DNA from: Anastatus disparis
Lineage: Eukaryota; Arthropoda; Insecta; Hymenoptera; Eupelmidae
Length of the DNA: 64,000 bases
Direction of reading: 5' to 3'
NCBI GenBank assembly: GCA_017163975.1
Contig: JAFFSR010000245.1
Location: forward strand, 2,433,001-2,497,000
The position numbers were made by a program, and so were the translations under genes. Positions 21,588 through 32,460 of the stretch are shown piece after piece. Within the stretch, counting starts at the first letter, position 1. Every line of letters begins with the position of its first letter. Under the pieces are notes generated by a model. The model had not been told where the DNA came from. It worked only from the letters and a program-made list of their open reading frames with translations, and ran no database searches.

Positions 21588-22816
21588 AAAATTTTTTAAC
21601 AAAAAACAAAACCAATTTCAAAAAAATGCACTAAACAGTTACAAAAAAAAATTTTTTTAACAAAAAACAAAACCGACTTCAAAAAAATGCACTAAAAAGT
21701 TACAAATAATTTATAATCTTTAATAATTATACGCATAGTACGCATCTAACTCAACACATGTGTTGCAAACATATTATAGGTTATCTAATTATTTGTAAAC
21801 AGCACAAACAAATTATATTACAGTCAACGATCTGAGTCCCGCCGCCTTCTCCTCCATCGACTCGCTCGTGCGTTACCCCCACTCGCTGACTAAAAGAATT
21901 TGTTTCCAAACATTCTCGTTGCTCTATGCGACTTTTTCACTTGTAAAAATGGGTTTATTAATTTCATTTTTTTGTTTGGAGTACAACAAATGTTTATTGA
22001 AATAAAAAGTAACAAAGAAATAATACAATATTGCATAATTCTCATTTATATCTATTGAAAAAAATATAAAAATTAAACTAGATATATTTAATCAATCAAT
22101 AAAATGTTATTTATTTGAAAATTTAAGTGATTGCTTTATAAATAAAAGATAAAATAAATCTTATTTCATTTCATTTTCATAATAACAATGAGTATTTAGT
22201 TCATCAATAAATAATATATTCTTTAATTTTTAAATTTATGTTACCTATAAATAAAAAAATTTAATTTTTATATTTTTTATAGTAAATATAAATGAGAATT
22301 ATGCAATATTACAATATTTTTTGTTACCTTTCATTTCAATAAACGTTTGTTGTATTCTAAACAAAAAAATGAAATTAATTAATCCATTTTTACAAGTTAA
22401 AAAGTCGCATAGAGCAGCGGTGGGACTCAGAATGTTTGGAAACAAATTCTTTTAGTCAGCGAGTGGGGATAACGCATGAGCTAGTCGATGGAGGAGAAGG
22501 CGGCGGGACTCAGATCGTCGACTGTATTGTTTAATTCACGAAAAAATATTATTGAAGTCGGCGTCAAATTCTACATCTGTGCAGAACGATTCAACAACTT
22601 GACGCTGACTTCGAAAATATTTTTTCGTGAATTAAACAATAATATAATTTGTTTGTGCTGTTTACAAATAATTAGATAATCTATAATATGTTTGCAACAC
22701 ATGTGTTGAGTTAGATGCGTACTATGCGTATAATAATTAAAGATTATAAATTATTTGTAACTTTTTAGTGCATTTTTTTGAAGTCGGTTTTGTTTTTTGT
22801 TAAAAAAATTTTTTTA
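21588..22816. mobile_element. 1.2-kb palindromic element
   Basis: The arms are long and closely matched: accgacttcaaaaaaatgca / tgcatttttttgaagtcggt, cacatgtgttgcaaacatat / atatgtttgcaacacatgtg, and ccactcgctgactaaaagaa / ttcttttagtcagcgagtgg. The loop lies near 22150-22200. The left end shows an extra tandem copy of the aaccaatttcaaaaaaatgc block at 21610. The right arm contains a 113-bp insertion (22527-22639) that the left arm lacks. No transposase is present. Confidence 0.85.
22527..22639. mobile_element. 113-bp TA-flanked MITE nested in the palindrome
   Basis: The ends are TTGTTTAATTCACGAAAAAA and its complement, flanked by TA at 22525-22526 and 22640-22641. The left arm of the host palindrome (about 21815-21830) has the uninterrupted sequence and so gives the empty site. 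A stowaway-like Tc1/mariner relationship is inferred. Confidence 0.85.
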
Positions 22817-24143
22817 TCAACCTCTATTTGTATTAAACGCGATATTTCCAATTGATTTACCGGTCCTAGGTGTTCGTCCAAGACTGTCGATTTCCCGAAA
22901 CATTCTGCATTAAATGTATAATTTTCGAAATTATTGTTTACCTTATATGTCGTTTGGCTGTCTTTGAATTTATCTGTCCTTTCTTCCTTGTTACCTGTAG
23001 TCATTTTTTGTTTAAATTTCTCCTTCATCGTGTCCAAGGTTTAGTTATTAAAGATTTGCATGTCGTTTTTTTCTTTTATTATCAAAATCATCAAATCGTC
23101 ATCTCTTTTCTTCTTTATTCTTCGTCTCTCTTGCTCTTTGTCATTTCTGCCTTAACGGCAGGCCGGAGTAGATCCTGATACCGACCGAGTAACAATTGAG
23201 TTGTTTGTTATTTACTCAAGTATTAATCGGTGTATCTTCAAATTAAAGGTTGAGCGCAATAGATATTATTATTATTATAAACATCTATGCACAAGAAAAA
23301 AAAATTCTACCGCTTTGTTTTTGAGAAAAGTAAAGAACACCGAAGTAAAAGTTTATGTTTATAATATTTTTGCGTTCCTTACTTTTCTCAAAAACAAATC
23401 GGTAGATTTTTTTCTTCTTGTGCATAAATATTTGTAATAATAATATCTATTGCGCTTAACCTTCAATCTGCAGATACACCGATTAATACTTGAGTAAATA
23501 ACAAAAATTTCAATTAGACAAGGACAGCGAATCCGGCCTGCTCTTAAGTGAATTGAGCTTATCCATTACCTCGTCCAATTTGCCAGGTAGATCTAAATCA
23601 AAATTTTTATTATAATAATCATGCTCAAAAATCTAGCTCACATCGTCAATTTTTTTTTCATAATTTTCTATTTGTTTTATTGACGAAATAAAAAAATTTT
23701 ATTTATAAATATTTTATTTTTTACTTTTTCATTTGACTTTACTATTATTTGTTTACCTGCCAATTTTGCTTAAGTCGTTCCATTCGTTCTGTTTTATGCC
23801 TTTGTCTTTATTTCTGTCTTTTCAGTCGTATTGTAATGCCCATCTGTCTCTTATCTGTCTTTAGCTCCGTCTTTGCTCTTATTTTCATCCGTTTTTTTCC
23901 GTCGTATACATATTTTTCCAATACATCATTCAATTTTGCTTTGAAACCTTTAATTTGTTTTTGTCTACCCTTATCTGTCGCTATTTGACCTCCTGCAGTT
24001 ACTTTAAATACAGTTTTCACAGAGTCGTCTTCAAAACCGTCATTTTATTCTGCCTTCTGTTGTGTCTCGTTATATAGCCCCTCCGTTTTTTCGGTCTCAT
24101 TGCTATCGTTAATTTTGTTTTTTCTCTCTTTCTTATCAGTCAT
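22817..24143 (-). pseudogene. Copia-like gag N-terminal part, decayed
   Basis: On the - strand a start codon at 24143 opens a Lys/Glu-rich reading (MTDKKERKNK) to a stop near 24045. It resumes with SVKTVFKVTAGGQIATDKG, then a segment with DLDLPGKLDEVMDKLNS, then TMKEKFKQKMTT (about 23030) and GPVNQLEISRLIQIEVD (about 22820). It seems to continue at 18433 with RLNKENDSILDIS, beyond the inserted block. Several stops and frame slips make it non-functional. A 388-bp MITE interrupts it (23156-23543). The region looks charged and coiled-coil prone. I link it to the copia gag by position and continuity, not by a family motif, so this N-terminal part could belong to a different gene. Confidence 0.6.
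23156..23543. mobile_element. 388-bp TTAA palindromic MITE inside the gag N-terminal part
   Basis: The termini CGGCAGGCCGG and CCGGCCTGCTC are flanked by TTAA at 23152-23155 and 23544-23547. The arms are mirrored, for example aagtattaatcggtgtatct / agatacaccgattaatactt and gcacaagaaaaaaaaattct / agatttttttcttcttgtgc. Excision to a single TTAA gives a continuous - strand reading (DKLNSLKAEMTKSK), so the TTAA is the duplicated target. Confidence 0.9.
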
Positions 24144-24940
24144 AGTGTGGCCACCTGTCGTACAATAGGGCATGTATAATCTGTCTCCATCTCTGTAACT
24201 GTCCTTATCACCAGGTAAAATTATTCACCTGTAACGTACTTCTCAATTATAAAGAAATACTAAACCAATATAAATAAAATCCATATAATTTCACCGAACA
24301 CAAGCAAGGCTAGATGATTTACGCCAGAGTTCATTATATATATTATAGACCGAACATAAGCCTTTTAAGCTCAATATATCAATCAAATATTTATGAAAAA
24401 TAAAGAGAATCAATCTACTATGCGAAACACAAGCAATGTCAGATGATTCAAATTTGTGATTTATGTATATTTATAGCATTGCGTGATTTAAATCCGCGCT
24501 TAAATCCCGCTGAGCCGAGAGTTAAAAGATAAATTTTTACGCTGTTCGATAATGAATATAACGTTGAATTCACTTAAATTACGCACTTATAATAAGCGAT
24601 ATTTTGATATCTGGATTATTTTTAAGAGTTTATTCATCGATAATAATAAGGTGTAGATTATTGCAACTTTTTTATATCGATATTTTTCAAAATAAATAAC
24701 AATTATAAGCGTGTTAAATACGTGTAAAACCAAAGTTAATATCAGTGTAACATGTGAAGCGAAGAGGTAGTCATTTCGACGCTCTAAGACTCCGTCGCAT
24801 CTGTGATTCCCCTAAACACAACTGCTAATACAATACATAAGTTACCAATTGTTGCTCCTACGGCCCTAATACATATATGAAAGGAAATTTAGATTTTTAT
24901 TATTACAGAATTAATTTCAACAGTTTGACATAATGTTATT
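24144..24940 (-). other. Presumed 5' leader region of the copia-like element
   Basis: This lies upstream, in - strand sense, of the gag start. No second LTR copy was found for comparison and no primer-binding site was recognised, so no LTR is claimed. No other gene is visible. Confidence 0.25.
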
Positions 24941-24959
24941 TCATGTTTTATATGTATTT

Positions 24960-25125
24960 TTTAGTTTTTTTCTATTTATTATTCGCGAAGTGCTTATATT
25001 TTGCTTTTTTGCAGTTTTCGCTTTTCTTTTACGATTTATCATTCGTAGAATGCCTAGTTTTGCTGGTAAATAGAATTCGTTTTTTTAATGAATTATCATT
25101 CGTGGAGTGCATAGCCTTTGTTTAT
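24960..25125. repeat. Three-unit tandem repeat, period about 70 bp
   Basis: The motif ttat(t/c)attcg(c/t)(g/a)(g/a)agTGC followed by a T-rich tail repeats three times (near 24975, 25037 and 25093). The T-rich open frame across it is a by-product. Confidence 0.6.
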
Positions 25126-25178
25126 TATTGAATTTTGAGAGTATAGATGTAGTGTGGCGGATTTAAATCACTCGAGCT

Positions 25179-25319
25179 ATAAAATAGTATACGATACTCG
25201 CGACTTAAATTCACCTATTATTACACGGCGTTTAGGACCCTCGCTGACGCTCGGGCCCTAACTTCGCCGTATAATAATAGGTGATTTAAGTCGCCCGTAT
25301 CGTAATATACTATTTTATA
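25179..25319. repeat. 141-bp palindrome
   Basis: The left arm ataaaatagtatacgatact and cacctattattacacggcg are mirrored by cgccgtataataataggtg and cgtaatatactattttat on the right, with the centre near 25247. It is a compact inverted-repeat element with no coding content. Confidence 0.85.
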
Positions 25320-26259
25320 TTTATAATTGAATATATTCCCATACACAATATACTTAACAAAAATATTATTATGTTTGTAAAAGTAGCAACTATGATCGAT
25401 CAATATTATTTTAAAACCATGGATATATTTTTGAAACTATTCATAGATGTACTGTTGTACGTTTAAGCTTGATTAAATAAAATTTTCAAATACAGAATAA
25501 TTATTATTTAATACTAAAGTATTCAATTTCTGTTATAGTTTTGAATATAATGTTGTCTTCGATGACTGTCGCATACATATCTTCTTAAGGATCCTTCTTT
25601 ACAAAATCATTTACCGTCTCTTGAGTTTTGAGAAACAGCAATAAACTTCTCTCCTCTCTAAAATAATAATTTTAAATTAATGTTTTAAAATATATTTTTC
25701 TTTCAATTTATTTTATATATACTTGTTCGTATCAATTAGGTTATATTTAAATTGCATTATCATAGTGTTACTCGAGTTTTTTGTGTGCGCATGTATCTGT
25801 ATATATACTTTCAGTTGTGCGCGCACTATTATAAATTTATGTATGCTCATATACAGACATACGCACAAATATACATACATTCGTATGGTCTGATCCGTCA
25901 TTCCTTACATTTATTAATTTTTATAGCTTTCTCATATATTTATATAATTAATTTTAGTTTTGATTAAAATCATTCTTTTCCTTTTTCTTTTTAATCGGTC
26001 TTTGCATGCATTTACGTAAACTTTATGTTTGTCCGCTTTGATTTAGTTCGTTTAGTTTCACTCTTTCTGTCTCTTTCTTAAGCCGTCATTTTTATCACAA
26101 CGACGCGCACACTCGTATACACATGCTCACACGTATATACTGTCTCTTCTGTTTTTGCTATTGCTATTCTGTTATACATATATGAGTAAATCTCATATAA
26201 ATCTGCCTTTTTATGTAACTTTTCGAACGTAATTTTAGAATAGTTGCTATTCTGTTACA
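25320..26259. other. Non-coding, probably intronic
   Basis: AT-rich sequence with scattered CA/TG-rich runs (25790-25880, 26100-26140). No gene or element was recognised. Confidence 0.4.
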
Positions 26260-26263
26260 TTAA

Positions 26264-26637
26264 GGGGATGTAAAATGGACACTACACCTGTACTCATAAA
26301 TATTCACTATCTTAACATTTTATTGCAAAATTTTCAATAAAAAAATGCATTAGCTTGTAGTATGTACCATGAAGATTATTCGGTTAAATTTGTAAATAAA
26401 TTCATTCATTAGTTATTGAGAATTTTGGGTTCCAAAATTATTTATTAACATTTTTCAATTTTGAATAAAAATCCAAATATCTTAAAAACTAATTAATGAA
26501 TTTATTTGAAAATTTATCTCAATAATTATCATGGTACATACTACAAGCTAATGCATTTCTTTTCTGGAAATTCAGCAATAAAATGGAAAGGAAGCTAATA
26601 TCTATAAGTACAGGTGTAGTGTCCGTCTTACATCTCC
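26264..26637. mobile_element. TTAA-flanked palindromic MITE, family A copy 2
   Basis: The ends are GGGGATGTAAAATGGACACT and the complement AGTGTCCGTCTTACATCTCC, with TTAA at 26260-26263 and 26638-26641. The arms carry the acctgtactcataaatatt and gtagtatgtaccatgaagat blocks of the family. It is the cleanest family A copy in the window. Confidence 0.93.
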
Positions 26638-26639
26638 TT

Positions 26640-27375
26640 AAATAGCACACCTCTATAATATCTTAAATTTTTGGTTTTTGATTTAGAAAATAAACTTTAG
26701 TTTTTATTAAAGTCATATTGAACGTTACTTTTAAAATTTTATCAAAAGTATTGAATTTTTAATAAAAAATGTTGATTTTGTGTAAATGTTCTAAAACAAA
26801 TGCAAAATTTTACGTCTATTACACTGGCAGAGCAACATTAAAACACGACGATCTAATCTATACCATATTTTGTTGCTAATTTGTTGTTAATTTGTAACGC
26901 CAGAAACGATTTTGTTGCTCCAGCCGTTTCCGAGAAACCATGGCTGTGCTAGCGTAAGTCTTACGCTAGGACGACTACTACTGTAACTTTTTTTCTAATT
27001 AAGATATTTTAACGATTAAAACAAGATATTTTATTGCTAATTTGTTGCTGAAAGGTGGTATATCGCTGGATTTCAAAATATTAATATTCGACTGGATAAC
27101 TAACACCATATCTTGAAAAAATTTGATAATTCACTGAATTAAAGGGTGGAATAAAAATGAGTAGAGGATACTTTGTTTCTTACTTGTTGATAAACGATAA
27201 TATATTGCTAGATTTGATAATATTAACTTTTGAATAAATTATCGATACCGTGACTAGAAAAAATTTTGAATGTTAAGTAAATGATGAGGTAGAAAGAAAA
27301 TTAGTGATCGATATTTTTCTGCGTATTTTTTGCTGATATTTCCATTAATATTTTTGTTGCTCAAGCTGTTTTCGA
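26640..27375. repeat. Diverged direct repeat, period about 430 bp
   Basis: Sequence from about 26925 (ttgttgctccagccgtttcc, aaccatggctgtgctagcgt) recurs from about 27354 (ttgttgctcaagctgttttc, aaccatggctttattagcgt). The second copy runs into the composite palindrome starting at 27376. Non-coding. Confidence 0.6.
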
Positions 27376-28149
27376 GTAACCATGGCTTTATTAGCGTGAA
27401 TGTGACGTCAGTACGACATTTAATGTAACTTTTTATCCAATAAAGATATTTCATTAATTAAAACGGTATATTTCATTTGATATGTTTTTCTTATAATTTT
27501 TCTTTTAAATCACGAAAAATTGGTATCTGATCCAACGAGTGACATGAAGGTCGGAAATATTTTTGGATTTTTTTTATTTTTTTCTCTGGGACTTAAGACG
27601 CGTACGCTAAGGTAAGTATAATATAGAATTATTACTAAGGTTTTTAATTTCGATTATGGTATTCTAATAATAAAAATACCACATCATTGCTAATTTTTCC
27701 TTTAAAGTGGATTTAAAATGGACACTGCACCTGTACTTTTAGATATTGCCCATCTCTCGTTTTTTTGCAAAATTTTGAAAAAGTAATTGCAGCTTGTAGT
27801 ATATACCATAAAGATTATGCAAGAGGAGGGTCCACAAGTTTTCTGGCCATTCGTGGAAATAGTATACCCTTTTTTAATCATTTTTGGTGTAAATAAATAA
27901 AAGAAACATTTTTAAGGTCAACTGCACTGATTCGGAGTGTGCGCTGAACTTTGTCTGGATATGAGTCTCCATAAATTTGAGAAATCGTAGTGACACACAG
28001 TGGGCTAAAAAAATTTTTTTGGACAAAAATCTGCTTACAAGTCAATTTTTAATCAATTTTAATCCAACACAACTTAAAATTAAGGTTTTTAAAAATACTT
28101 TCGGGGTGCATAGCTTAAATTAATGAACTTGTTCTTCTAACATTTGAAA

Positions 28150-28615
28150 GATAAACCTAAACCCATAAGCCATGGACCCATAATCCCTGAACTCAAAAAC
28201 TTGTAGAAAAACGCATGAAACCTAAAGCGAATAACACTAAACCCATAAAGCCATAAATTATAAACTCATGAACCTATAAACCATAAACCCATAAACCATG
28301 AACCCATAAACCATAACCCCCTTAAATCATAAACCCATGAACCATAAACCCATGAACCATAGACCCATCAACCATAAACCCATAATTCCATCAACTATAA
28401 ACCCATATACCATAAACCTATATACCATAAACCCATAAACCATAAAACCATAAACCCGTCAACCATAAACCCATAAACCATAAACTTATAAAATATAAAC
28501 CCATCAACCACAAACCGTAAACCCATAAACCATAAACCCATAAACTATCAACCCTACACTTCTAAGTCCATAAACTGTAAACCCTACACCCATAAGTCCG
28601 TAAACCCATAAATTA
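28150..28615. repeat. Minisatellite (CCATAAACCCATAAA)n, left array
   Basis: A degenerate array of ACCCATAAACCATAA units about 15 bp long, made of 7-8-bp half-units. It is mirrored by the right array at 29725-30375. The half-unit resembles plant-type telomeric heptamers more than the insect TTAGG repeat, but the location inside an element argues against a telomeric role. Confidence 0.9.
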
Positions 28616-28689
28616 CATTTCATCGGCCAATGATTGAAATTCAAGATTTTTTTAGAATGAATTTCTTTCAAAAATAATTTAAATTAAAA

Positions 28690-29085
28690 AAAACTTTTTA
28701 ATGTACCACGTTTTTTAAACGAACTAAAAAGTATAATATGATGTCTAATAATCCTATATACATTTATTATCTTTGTCGATTACCACACTCTATTTATATT
28801 GTCCAGGAATTTTTTTATTGTGAATTTTTAATAGCCACGAAAATATTTGTAAGATTAAAAATAAAAAACGTGGAACGCATACAATAGATGAACTATTTAT
28901 GTATCAACTATCTGCTTCATGAGCCCTACGTTTTTTATTTTAAATCTTACAAATATTTTCGTGGCTATTAGGAATTCACAATAAAAAAATTACTGGACAA
29001 TATATATAGAGTGTGGTAATCGACAAAGATGATAAACATATATAGCGTTAGCAGACATTATTTTATACTTTTTAGTTCGTTTTAA
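28690..29085. mobile_element. ~395-bp palindrome inside the 27706 element
   Basis: Arms such as gtcgattaccacactctat / atagagtgtggtaatcgac and gccacgaaaatatttgtaag / cttacaaatattttcgtggc flank a loop near 28875-28930. The ends read ttaaacgaactaaaaagtat and atactttttagttcgtttta. It lies off-centre between the two minisatellite arrays and is probably an independent insertion. Confidence 0.8.
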
Positions 29086-29090
29086 AAACT

Positions 29091-29330
29091 TCATCCATTC
29101 ATGGAGCAGATATCATAAAAACGTTCGATTTGCCGATTGGTCATTATTCTGAAGAATCCCAAGAAGGAAGCAACAAAGTTTTCAGAGAAGCAAGATCCTT
29201 CCACAGCCGAATGAATGAGAGATCCCACACAAATATTGATATAATGAAATACACGTTAGTGAATTCAGATCCACTAGTGAGTAGTTGCAGGTTGCAAGAA
29301 AAAAAAGTGTTCCACAACTGACCAATGAAG
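29091..29330 (+). pseudogene. Protein-coding remnant of unknown family (HGADIIK…LPIGHYSEE)
   Basis: A frame open from about 29091 reads SSIHGADIIKTFDLPIGHYS and goes on through SEESQEGSNKVFREARSFHS, NERSHTNIDIM and NSDPLVSS to a stop at 29319-29321. A +1 shift after the stop gives a further plausible stretch (LTNEAQNMLL). Charged, non-repetitive composition and position-specific continuity look like real coding sequence. I recall a similar pattern in uncharacterised proteins of TE-rich insect genomes but cannot name the family. It directly follows the 28690 palindrome and may be cargo of the composite element. It is a C-terminal fragment at best. Confidence 0.5.
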
Positions 29331-29584
29331 CTCAAAATATGCTTTTATAAATAAAAGCTAAAATAAGGAAAAATAGCCCTTTTAAGTGCTACATGATGTA
29401 CAAAATCCGTTTAGCGACCTCTACGTGGTGCACATCGGGTAACGCTAATGCTAAGGATATAAAGTACGTAACGTATAAAATGAATGGCTTTCGAATGCTA
29501 TCAGAAAATTATTCGCTCGCATAGAATAAATCCGTTTGTAGGAACAAATTAAATTTCATTATTTTCATTACTATCATTTCGATG

Positions 29585-29710
29585 TTCCCAACAAAAAACA
29601 TACTGTTTTTAATTTTTTCTAACGAAAAACATATCGTTATGATTTTTTCCGACAAAAAACATATCATTTCGATTTTTCATCATAAAAAAACATACTGTTT
29701 TGATTTTCAA
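29585..29710. repeat. Four-unit tandem repeat, about 36 bp
   Basis: acaaaaaacatactgttt is followed by related blocks with aaaaacatatcgtt and aaaaacatatcattt, each with a T-rich gattttt tail. The open frame over it is repetitive and not a gene. Confidence 0.7.
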
Positions 29711-29724
29711 CGAAGTTTAGTATT

Positions 29725-30375
29725 CGTGGGTTCAAGGTTCATGGGTTATAATTTATGGATTTATGGCCTATAGGTTCAGAGTTTATAGGTCTAGGGCTCA
29801 TGGGCTTAAATCTCCATCAGGGGTTTATGGTTAATGGGTTTATGGTTAATGGGCTTATGGTTTTTGGGTTTATGGTTTATGGGTTTATGGTTTTATGGTT
29901 TTATGGTTTATAGGTTTATGGTTTGTGGGTTTATGATTGATAGGCTTATTGTTTATGGATTTATAGTTTGTGGGTTTATGGATTTATAGTTTATAGGGTT
30001 ATGGGTTCATGGTTTATGGTTTTATGGTTGATGGGTTTATGGTTTATAGGTTTGTGGGTTTGTGGTTGATGAGTTTATTGTTTATGGGTTTATAGTTTAT
30101 GAGTTTATGGATTTATGGTTTATAGGGTTATGGGTTTATGGTTTATGGGTTTATGGTTGATGGGTTTCTGGTTTACGGGTTATCGCTTATGGGCTTATGA
30201 TTTATAGGTTTATGAGTTTATGAGTTTATGGTTGATGGGTTTATGGTTTTATGGTTTGAAGGCTTATGAGTTTATGGTCTATAGGTTTATGGGTTATGCG
30301 TTTATGGTTTATGGGTTCATGGTTTATGGGTTTCTGATTTATAGGTTCATGAGTTTATGGTTTATGGGTTTAGTG
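29725..30375. repeat. Minisatellite (TTTATGGGTTTATGG)n, right array
   Basis: This is the reverse complement of the left array at 28150-28615 and somewhat longer. Open frames across it read repeated Phe-Met-Val-Tyr-Gly and are artefacts. Confidence 0.9.
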
Positions 30376-31076
30376 TTATTCATTTTAGTGATAATTAAGA
30401 ATTGACTTGTAGGCAGATTTTTGTCCAAAAAAATTTTTTTTTTGCCCACTGAGTGCCACTACGATTTCTCAAATTTATGGAGACTCTTATATCCAGACAA
30501 AGTTTAGCGCACACCCCGAATCAGTGCAGCTGACTTTAAAAAGGTTTTTTTTATCTATTTACACCAAACATGATTAAAAAAAAGGTATACTATTTCCACG
30601 AATGGCCAGAAAACTTGTGGACCCTCCTCTTGCATAATCTTCATGGTATATACTACAAGCTGCAATTACTTTTTTAAAATTTTGCAAAAAAACGAGAGAT
30701 GGGCAATATCTAAAAGTACAGGTGCAGTGTCCATTTTAAATCCACTTTAAAGGAAAAATTAGCAATTATGTGGTATTTTTAGTATTAGAATACCATAATC
30801 GAAATTAAAAACCTTAGTAATAATTCTATATTATACTTACCTTAGCGTACGCGTCTTAAGTCCCAGAGAAAAAAATTAAAAAAATCCAAAAATATTTCCG
30901 ACCTTCATGTCACTCGTTGGATCAGATACCAATTTTTCGTGATTTAAAAGAAAAATTATAAGAAAAACATATCAAATGAAATATACCGTTTTAATTAATG
31001 AAATATCTTGATTGGATAAAAAGTTACATTAAATGTCGTACTGACGTCACATTCACGCTAATAAAGCCATGGTTAC

Positions 31077-32460
31077 TAATAATAAGAATACCGATGCGTG
31101 CCATCTCAAAAAGTTGTGGAAAAATGTTTATAAACAAATTAAAATAGGAAAATCGACTTTTTTTTCTTTTTTCCTCTGTAACTGCGCATCTTTTGACTCT
31201 AGAAGAAAATTTTTTTAACAAAAGTTGTTTAGAATTAAATTTTCTTTAAGACTATGAGTGTGCAATTTTCTAAAATTTTCAAATTTTCTCGGGAAATGAA
31301 GTTTTTCCGAAAAAATGGGTAATTTTTCAAATTAAAGTTAAAGACAGATATTTTATTCAAAATTCGATGAAACTTTGGGAAAAGAAAGATTTTCTATTGT
31401 CTTTAATCCTTCTCCAAGCCGATCTGTTTCGGCCCGTAAGAAGAGCAACAATTAATTTGTTTATTAAAAAAAAGTCAAAAATTCAAATTAATGCCAGGTC
31501 AACAATAATTATTGCAAATACGTCAAACTCCTTAAGCATGTAATGGTAGGATACCTTTATCATAAACGATTATAAAAATTTCAATTTTTTATTTTTTTGC
31601 ACTATTTTTTAGCGTTTTTCCGATATCACAATTTTAATTCTTATAAATAAATTCATATATTTCAGCCAATTTTTGATATATATTAATTTTATAAAATGGA
31701 AAAGAAAGGTCTCTTCAAGACCTTTAATTTGAATATTTTAAGTTTTCTATCGTGAAAATGAAAAGAGTAACATGGCTTTGACTTTGACTGACGATTGCAT
31801 GATTGTTTTCAAACATTTTAACTCGTTTCAAAGTTTAATAGCCAGTTTATGATATAAATTATTTATTGGTAAAACGGCATTAATGTATACAAAGTGGTTT
31901 TTATATATATCATCGTTTCTAAATTTTTTTACGCATTACATTGTGAGCGAATATCAGGTAACAGAGTATATAAACGGCCAGCGCGTATGCGCACGGTGGT
32001 ATCTTTTTCTTCACGCAAGAACAGAAAAAAATTTTCAAAAGTTAAAATTAATATTGCATATGAAAATTAACAATATCTCTGGTAATTATGGTCCGATTAA
32101 CATGTTTCTTTTTTTAATCTAGGGTAGCGCGTAAAAATAATAATAACTTTGATATCAGTTTTGGAAAGTTCTGTATACATTTGTTATAAATAATGATGAT
32201 TGTAAATGAAAAATCTTTTCGAAATATTTGCAAAATTATAAGTTTAGGTAAAGAAATTTGAAGAAGAATTTTGTTTTTATTAAAAAAAAAACGACAAATT
32301 CTTATTAAATAGGTTTTTTAATGAAATCGAAATTATATTGTCAAAATATTTATAATATAATATTAATAGTTTTTTATCAAATCTAGAATTGTAAGTTTAA
32401 TTAAATATATGTAGAATGAACCTTACAATGTATTTTATTATAAATTTATAGCTACTCTAA
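31077..32460. other. Non-coding, probably intronic
   Basis: AT-rich with no recognised element. A mixed-composition patch at 31975-32020 (ggccagcgcgtatgcgcacg) is unassigned. Confidence 0.4.

Larger units (their letters stand above)
27706..30746. mobile_element. Expanded family A-like element, copy 4, in the centre of the 27376 palindrome
   Basis: The ends AGTGGATTTAAAATGGACAC and its complement, followed by gcacctgtacttttagatat, match family A (acacctgtactcataaatat). TTAA lies at 27702-27705 and 30747-30750. The element is about eight times longer than ordinary family A copies because it carries mirrored minisatellites and a central insert. Whether it is a true family A derivative or shares only its ends is unsettled. 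Confidence 0.75.
27376..31076. mobile_element. 3.7-kb multi-level palindrome
   Basis: Outer arms 27376-27701 and 30751-31076 are close reverse complements: agtaaccatggctttattag / ctaataaagccatggttact, and cttaagacgcgtacgctaag / cttagcgtacgcgtcttaag. The next layer, 27706-30746, is flanked by TTAA and has family A-like ends. Inside that lie further paired blocks (27830-28110 with 30390-30640) and mirrored minisatellites. The middle holds a separate palindrome and a coding remnant. The outer arms meet at the palindromic hexamer TTTAAA, so the inner element occupies the exact centre of the outer one. Confidence 0.85.

Noticed and set aside
24144..24940. 5' LTR of the copia-like element
   Set aside because: No second LTR copy or primer-binding site was found to support it.
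28150..30375. Telomeric repeat or internal telomere
   Set aside because: The unit is not TTAGG, it is degenerate, and it is mirrored inside a mobile element.
29725..30405. Protein with Phe-Met-Val-Tyr-Gly repeats
   Set aside because: Translation of a minisatellite; no non-repetitive coding sequence is attached.
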